A stretch of DNA of 64,000 bases, from assembly GCA_028867785.1 (NCBI GenBank), contig JAGWFS010000004.1, positions 62,001-126,000 on the forward strand, given 5' to 3'. The translations under genes were made by a program, and so were the position numbers. The stretch comes from Nitrososphaerota archaeon. GTDB taxonomy: Archaea > Thermoproteota > Nitrososphaeria > Nitrososphaerales > Nitrosopumilaceae. The notes beneath the pieces were generated by a model. It made no database searches. It worked only from the letters and a program-made list of their open reading frames with translations, and was not told where the DNA came from. Shown piece after piece: positions 59,739-64,000 of this stretch. Positions within the stretch are counted from its first letter, which is position 1. Each line of letters begins with the position of its first letter.

Positions 59739-61781
59739 GTGGTTAACAGGTTACTGATTTTTTCTCTCTTTTTCATTTTCTGCTTATTTCTGTTTGTATC
59801 AGAATCAAATGAACAAAAAATTTCAAACGGCCTACAGAAAAGCATAGAGCTTGTAGGCACTAAAGACGCTAGGCTTGATGGCCTTGAGGGCCAAGGAATC
59901 AAGATAGGAGTAATAGATACAGGAATAGACTACAACCATCCCGATCTATTGGGGTACGGACCATCTGGCAAGGTTTCTGGAGGGTACGACTATGTCAATG
60001 CAGGCAAAGAACCTCTAGACACCAATGGACATGGAACCGAAGTGGCAGGAATCATTTCTGGAGACGGTAACTTTACAGGAATAGCTCCCAAAGCAAGGCT
60101 GTATGCATATGAAGTTTCATCAACAGGCGAGGCAGTGTCATCAGATTACATAGTCAGAGCCATACAGCAGGCAGTTCAAGATGGCGTTAATGTCATAAAC
60201 ATTAGTTTAGGAATTAACAAGACAAATGATCAAATTGACAATGCGATTGATAATGCAGTAAAGAAAGGAATTGTTGTAGTTGTAGCGGCAGGAAACAATG
60301 GCCCGCAGACAGACACAATTGGAAGTCCGGGAAAAGACATTAACGCAATTACTGTCGGTGCAACATACAACAACCTGACATCCAGCATGGTGGCAACTTT
60401 TGAGGTTGGCAAAAAGCAATACCAAGTTCTTCCAATGGTTGGAGTCAGTAATTTGCCAGGTCCCATACAGAGCAGGATAGTGTATGGTGGATATGGAAGG
60501 GTAGAGGATCTGCAAAAGCTGGATGTCAAAAACTCCATACTTCTTGAGGAAAGGGGAAGCAATATCAAAGGACAAAAAGTATACTTTTCAGAAAAAGAAA
60601 AAAACGCGGCAGATTTTGGTGCAAAGGCACTGGTAGTGTTCAACAATGAGAGCGGAATATTTTTTGGGGAACTGGTAGAACCAAACAAGACATCAGGCTA
60701 TACTCCAAGAATACCCGTCATCTCAATGTCAGGAGAAGACGGGCTGGCCCTCAAGTCGGCGCTGACTGCAGACACTGTAGGAAGTTTGAACATGTTTTAC
60801 CATCCAGATTTCATGGCGTCTTTTAGCTCTCAAGGACCGGTATCCCCGTTCTACATAAAACCAGATCTTGTTGCACCAGGGGTCTTTGTAAACTCTACAA
60901 CTCTCGGAGGAAAATACAATCTTACAAGTGGCACAAGTTTTGCAGCACCTCATGTAGCAGGTGCGGCCGCAATTATTTTACAGAAATATCCCGGCCTACC
61001 TCCCGCAGATGTGGCATCATTACTTGCTACAACAACAGATCCTGTCACTGATGCATATGGCAAGCTCTTTCCCATTTATGCAGCAGGAAGCGGGCGATTG
61101 AATATTACAAGAGCCCTAGAATCCAACCTAATAGTAACCCCACACAGTCTGGTTTTCTACCTGTCTTTTGACAACCAGACACAAACAAGGACACTTTATA
61201 TCAGGGCACTTGACGGCTCTGCCATACCTCGACTAAAAGCAGGTTTTTCTTCTAATGAATCCAGTTTGAGTTTTGATTATTCTCAATCAAATGACGTTCT
61301 GAACGTAAAAATTTCTGACAGTGCTAGAAAAAGCGGAAATTATGACGGATTTCTCACCCTAACCGATTCCAAGACAGCCTATCGAATCCCTATTGTGATT
61401 CACGTAACGCGCGGAACGCTTTTGGTAGAACAAAAAAACGGAACACTTTACTTTTCACTTGATTATCCAGGCAACTGGTCTTATGCAAAGATTTCACTCA
61501 TAGAGGCAGAGACTGGTAAGACTACAAGCGCTTCCATCACCCCACAAGATACAAGTTTCCTGCCTGCATATGAAAAAGGCCAATACTGGGTTTTAGCTCA
61601 GATAACAGATTCAAACAAGACAGACGAAGCGTATCAGACGGTTCTTGTCAGTCAAACATCCCAAAGAAACATGCTAAATCCTCAAAATATCGGAATTCCT
61701 ACAAAACAGGCCGCGATAATTTCAGGAATAATTGCGGTAACAACGATAGTAGGCTTGGCTGCTAGGCGTAAAAGAAACTAG
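59739..61781 (+). CDS. surface subtilisin-like serine protease (S8)
   Basis: The 680-residue protein has a signal peptide (FSLFFIFCLFLFVSESNE) and the catalytic triad Asp60 (VIDTGIDYNHPD), His98 (NGHGTEVAG) and Ser in SGTSFAAPHVAGAA near residue 400. A protease-associated-like insertion sits between His and Ser. A beta-rich C-terminal half leads to a C-terminal transmembrane helix (AAIISGIIAVTTIVGLAA) and a basic tip, so it is anchored outside the cell. GTG start. Targets unknown. Confidence 0.9.
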   Translation: MVNRLLIFSLFFIFCLFLFVSESNEQKISNGLQKSIELVGTKDARLDGLEGQGIKIGVIDTGIDYNHPDLLGYGPSGKVSGGYDYVNAGKEPLDTNGHGTEVAGIISGDGNFTGIAPKARLYAYEVSSTGEAVSSDYIVRAIQQAVQDGVNVINISLGINKTNDQIDNAIDNAVKKGIVVVVAAGNNGPQTDTIGSPGKDINAITVGATYNNLTSSMVATFEVGKKQYQVLPMVGVSNLPGPIQSRIVYGGYGRVEDLQKLDVKNSILLEERGSNIKGQKVYFSEKEKNAADFGAKALVVFNNESGIFFGELVEPNKTSGYTPRIPVISMSGEDGLALKSALTADTVGSLNMFYHPDFMASFSSQGPVSPFYIKPDLVAPGVFVNSTTLGGKYNLTSGTSFAAPHVAGAAAIILQKYPGLPPADVASLLATTTDPVTDAYGKLFPIYAAGSGRLNITRALESNLIVTPHSLVFYLSFDNQTQTRTLYIRALDGSAIPRLKAGFSSNESSLSFDYSQSNDVLNVKISDSARKSGNYDGFLTLTDSKTAYRIPIVIHVTRGTLLVEQKNGTLYFSLDYPGNWSYAKISLIEAETGKTTSASITPQDTSFLPAYEKGQYWVLAQITDSNKTDEAYQTVLVSQTSQRNMLNPQNIGIPTKQAAIISGIIAVTTIVGLAARRKRN

Positions 61782-63382
61782 ATTTTTGGCCCTGCGTCAA
61801 TTATTTCCTTTGAAACGGTTCCAAATTTTCTAAAGTTTTCCACAAACATCTGAGCAAGTTTCTTTGCAGAGCTGTCGTATGCATCTTTCTCAGACCAGGT
61901 GTTGCGCGGATTCAATACCTCAGACGGCACGCCTGGGCATTCAGTTGGTACGTCCAAATTGAACACGTCGTCTCTCCTGTATTTTACAGCATCAAGTTCG
62001 CCTGTCAATGCTGCAGTAACCATTCTTCTCGTGTAGTTTATGTTCATTCTCTTTCCTATTCCGTATGGACCTCCTGACCATCCCGTATTGACAAGATACA
62101 CAGTAGTCCTGTGTTTTGTTATCTTTTCTCCAAGAAGTTTTGCATAAACAGATGCATGTCTTGACATGAATGGTGCTCCAAAGCATTCTGAAAATGTGGC
62201 CTTGGGTTCTGTTATTCCTCTCTCAGTACCTGCAAGCTTGCTTGTATAACCAGACATAAAGTGATACATTGCACTTTCTTTTGTCAGCCTAGCAATGGGC
62301 GACATTACACCAAATGCATCAGCTGTTAGAAAGATAATGACATTTGGATTTCCCCCTAGACTTGGAATGACTGCGCCTGGAATATAATCAAGGGGATACG
62401 CCGCGCGAGTATTTTCTGTCAGGCTGCTATCGTTGAAGTTTGGCGCCATTGTTTCCTTGTCAAGCACTACGTTTTCCAGCACGGTACCAAATCTTATTGC
62501 ATCCCAGATCTGCGGTTCGGCATCTTTGTTGAGATTGATGCATTTTGCATAACATCCTCCTTCAAAATTGAATACTCCTCTGTCGGACCAGCCATGTTCG
62601 TCGTCACCTATTAGCATCCTGTTGGAATCTGCAGATAGTGTCGTCTTTCCAGTTCCTGAGAGTCCAAAGAACAATGCAGTCTCCCCATTCTTGCCAATAT
62701 TAGCAGAGCAGTGCATTGGAAAGACCCCCTTTGATGGAAGAGAATAATTCATGACAGAAAACATTGCTTTTTTTATCTCTCCAGCATACGGAGTACCTCC
62801 AATCAGTACAATCTTTTTTGTATAATTGAGTATGATAAAGACATCAGTCCTAGTTCCATCAATTTCAGGAACGGCTTTGAAATCATTTATTGCAAGAAGT
62901 GTGTATTCGGGTTTATGCGATTCGAGCTCTGCCGCAGTTGGCCTTATGAACAGCTGTCTTACAAACAAATTTTGCCAAGCATGATCAGTGATTATTCTAA
63001 TTGGCAACCTGTGTTCCTTGTCTGCACCAACAAATCCATCAAAAACAAATATTTCCTTGTTTTCAATGTGTTTTTTCATCTTTGCAAGCAGGTTGTCAAA
63101 TTTGTCACCGGGAAAGGGATGGTTTATCTTTCCCCAGTCTACTGTGCCGTGAGTCTGATCATCATCAACTATGAACCGGTCGTCAGGTGATCTTCCGGTA
63201 TATTTGCCAGTCTTGACAGATATAGATTTATTTGCGGTTAGAATGCCCTCGTTTTTTCCAACAACAAGATCAACCAGATTCTGGACTTGTAAATTTTGCT
63301 GTATCTTTCCTGGTTTGATGCCAATTTGCTCCAATTGAGATACAAGTAGACTAGTACTGGCGGGCTCCAAATCCTCAATCAT
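61778..63382 (-). CDS. pckA: phosphoenolpyruvate carboxykinase (ATP)
   Basis: The 534-residue enzyme interconverts oxaloacetate and PEP using ATP. It has the kinase loop FFGLSGTGKTTLSADSNRML, GRSPDDRFIVDD, and the FNFEGGCYAKCINLNKDAEP and GTVLENVVLD motifs. Such ATP-type enzymes occur in thaumarchaea; the gene may serve gluconeogenesis. It is convergent with the protease gene, overlapping four bases. Confidence 0.95.
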   Translation of the reverse strand: MIEDLEPASTSLLVSQLEQIGIKPGKIQQNLQVQNLVDLVVGKNEGILTANKSISVKTGKYTGRSPDDRFIVDDDQTHGTVDWGKINHPFPGDKFDNLLAKMKKHIENKEIFVFDGFVGADKEHRLPIRIITDHAWQNLFVRQLFIRPTAAELESHKPEYTLLAINDFKAVPEIDGTRTDVFIILNYTKKIVLIGGTPYAGEIKKAMFSVMNYSLPSKGVFPMHCSANIGKNGETALFFGLSGTGKTTLSADSNRMLIGDDEHGWSDRGVFNFEGGCYAKCINLNKDAEPQIWDAIRFGTVLENVVLDKETMAPNFNDSSLTENTRAAYPLDYIPGAVIPSLGGNPNVIIFLTADAFGVMSPIARLTKESAMYHFMSGYTSKLAGTERGITEPKATFSECFGAPFMSRHASVYAKLLGEKITKHRTTVYLVNTGWSGGPYGIGKRMNINYTRRMVTAALTGELDAVKYRRDDVFNLDVPTECPGVPSEVLNPRNTWSEKDAYDSSAKKLAQMFVENFRKFGTVSKEIIDAGPKI

Positions 63383-63483
63383 TGGATAAACCGTTTCTTT
63401 GGAATTTCCTTATTATCTCTTCGGATCACTCACGGATCAATCAAGAAACGTATTTATTGTAAAATTCAGGCAGAGACCTCTAC

Positions 63484-63885
63484 ATGCCGATCAACAAAGA
63501 AGCTTTGGAACTTAGAAGAAAAGTGTTACAGAACAAGCCTAGCTTTGTAAGACAGGAAAGCTGGAGATATGCCAGACTTGCTCCATCATGGAGAAAACCA
63601 AAAGGCATAGACAACCACCAAAGAAAACAAAAGAAGGGGTGGCCCTCTCTTGTAAAGGCAGGCTATGGAGGACCAAAGATCGCAAGGGGACTGCACCCAT
63701 CAGGTTATACGGATAACCTAGTTTACAATTTGAAAGATTTGACAAAACTCAATCCTAAGACAGACGGTGTTAGGTTTGGCCATGGCGTAGGAAAGAAAAA
63801 AAGGCTTGAGATCATAGCCAAGGCAAAAGAGATGAACTTTAAAGTTTTCAACGCGAGAGTGTCAACAAGTGGTAGTAAATCTTAA
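63484..63885 (+). CDS. rpl32e: 50S ribosomal protein L32e (eL32)
   Basis: The 133-residue protein has RRKVLQNKPSFVRQESWRYA, GIDNHQRKQKKGWPSLVKAG and GYGGPKIARGLHPSG. It begins an operon continuing into rpl19e, but the rest of the spc cluster is on the opposite strand 8 kb away. Confidence 0.93.
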   Translation: MPINKEALELRRKVLQNKPSFVRQESWRYARLAPSWRKPKGIDNHQRKQKKGWPSLVKAGYGGPKIARGLHPSGYTDNLVYNLKDLTKLNPKTDGVRFGHGVGKKKRLEIIAKAKEMNFKVFNARVSTSGSKS

Positions 63886-64000
63886 AACAAAAAGACAGCT
63901 AGTCTCCAGAATTCTTGGAGTTGGCATGGACAGGATTAAGTTTGATCCGACTTACCTAGATGATGTTACAGATGCCATTACGCGTCAAAACATACGAAGT
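63869..64000 (+). CDS. rpl19e: 50S ribosomal protein L19e (eL19), 5' part
   Basis: A GTG at 63869, overlapping the end of rpl32e by 17 bases, starts VVVNLKTKRQLVSRILGVGM and the frame runs to the window edge (about 44 codons). The MVNLK-x-RRL style start is diagnostic for L19e. The rest of the gene is outside the window. Confidence 0.88.
   Translation, partial: MVVNLKTKRQLVSRILGVGMDRIKFDPTYLDDVTDAITRQNIRS

Noticed and set aside
1-64000. CRISPR arrays, rRNA genes or a replication origin
   Set aside because: No regularly spaced repeats, no rRNA sequence and no clustered origin-type repeats were seen; the ORC-like ATPase at 18715 alone does not mark an origin.

Overview
The window is chromosomal DNA of a mesophilic-looking, AT-rich archaeon, most probably a member of the Thaumarchaeota (Nitrososphaerota). 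The evidence is a complete archaeal information-processing set: TFB, RNA polymerase subunit D, the exosome Rrp4/Rrp41/Rrp42 with SBDS, prefoldin, KEOPS Pcc1, Cbf5, EndA, Nob1, RIO1, an XPF-type nuclease, archaeal ribosomal proteins and CDC48. Many TATA boxes lie about 25 bases before ATG, GTG or TTG starts, which suggests mostly leaderless transcripts. No ammonia-oxidation gene is in the window, so the lifestyle is not shown directly.

Bases 1-15400 are an accessory, partly decayed region. It starts with a truncated secreted-protein gene. Then comes an insertion sequence of 2363 bp (1451-3813), bounded by 62-bp imperfect terminal inverted repeats and a perfect 8-bp target duplication. It carries a SWIM-finger DDE transposase, a ribbon-helix-helix regulator with two palindromic operators, and two passenger genes. 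Beyond it lie remnants: an integrase N-terminus, a CDC48 N-domain chimera, a signal-peptide stub, a broken integrase next to tRNA-Gly(GCC) and a frameshifted small membrane gene. Between them are small metabolic or stress genes (VOC, AHSA1, DUF1801), Cys-rich microproteins, and some core genes (EndA, L10e, TFB, RIO1).

Bases 15600-29600 hold CDC48 (whose conserved N-terminus lies upstream of its first usable start), a winged-helix/AAA ATPase pair, a convincing C/D box sRNA at 21045-21103, MsrB, a coiled-coil protein, a cellulose-synthase-like glycosyltransferase, a ferredoxin-fusion protein, two rhodaneses (one frameshifted), NAD kinase and Nob1.

Bases 29600-36800 are the archaeal exosome superoperon (minus strand) and the rpoD-rpl18e-rpl13-rps9 operon (plus strand), divergent from a shared intergenic promoter region. 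Bases 36800-49000 are metabolism: two aconitase-family pairs for leucine and probably lysine synthesis, CofE for coenzyme F420, a 2-oxoacid:ferredoxin oxidoreductase, a 2-hydroxyacid dehydrogenase, several lineage-type hypotheticals and an intron-containing tRNA-Ser(GGA).

Bases 49000-64000 begin with a RelE-like toxin-antitoxin locus. A long minus-strand operon follows, in transcription order: pfdA-ftsY-argF, then rpl18-rps5-rpl30-rpl15-secY-adkA-cmk-cbf5. Superoxide dismutase, a subtilisin-like surface protease, ATP-type PEP carboxykinase and the start of an rpl32e-rpl19e operon complete the window.
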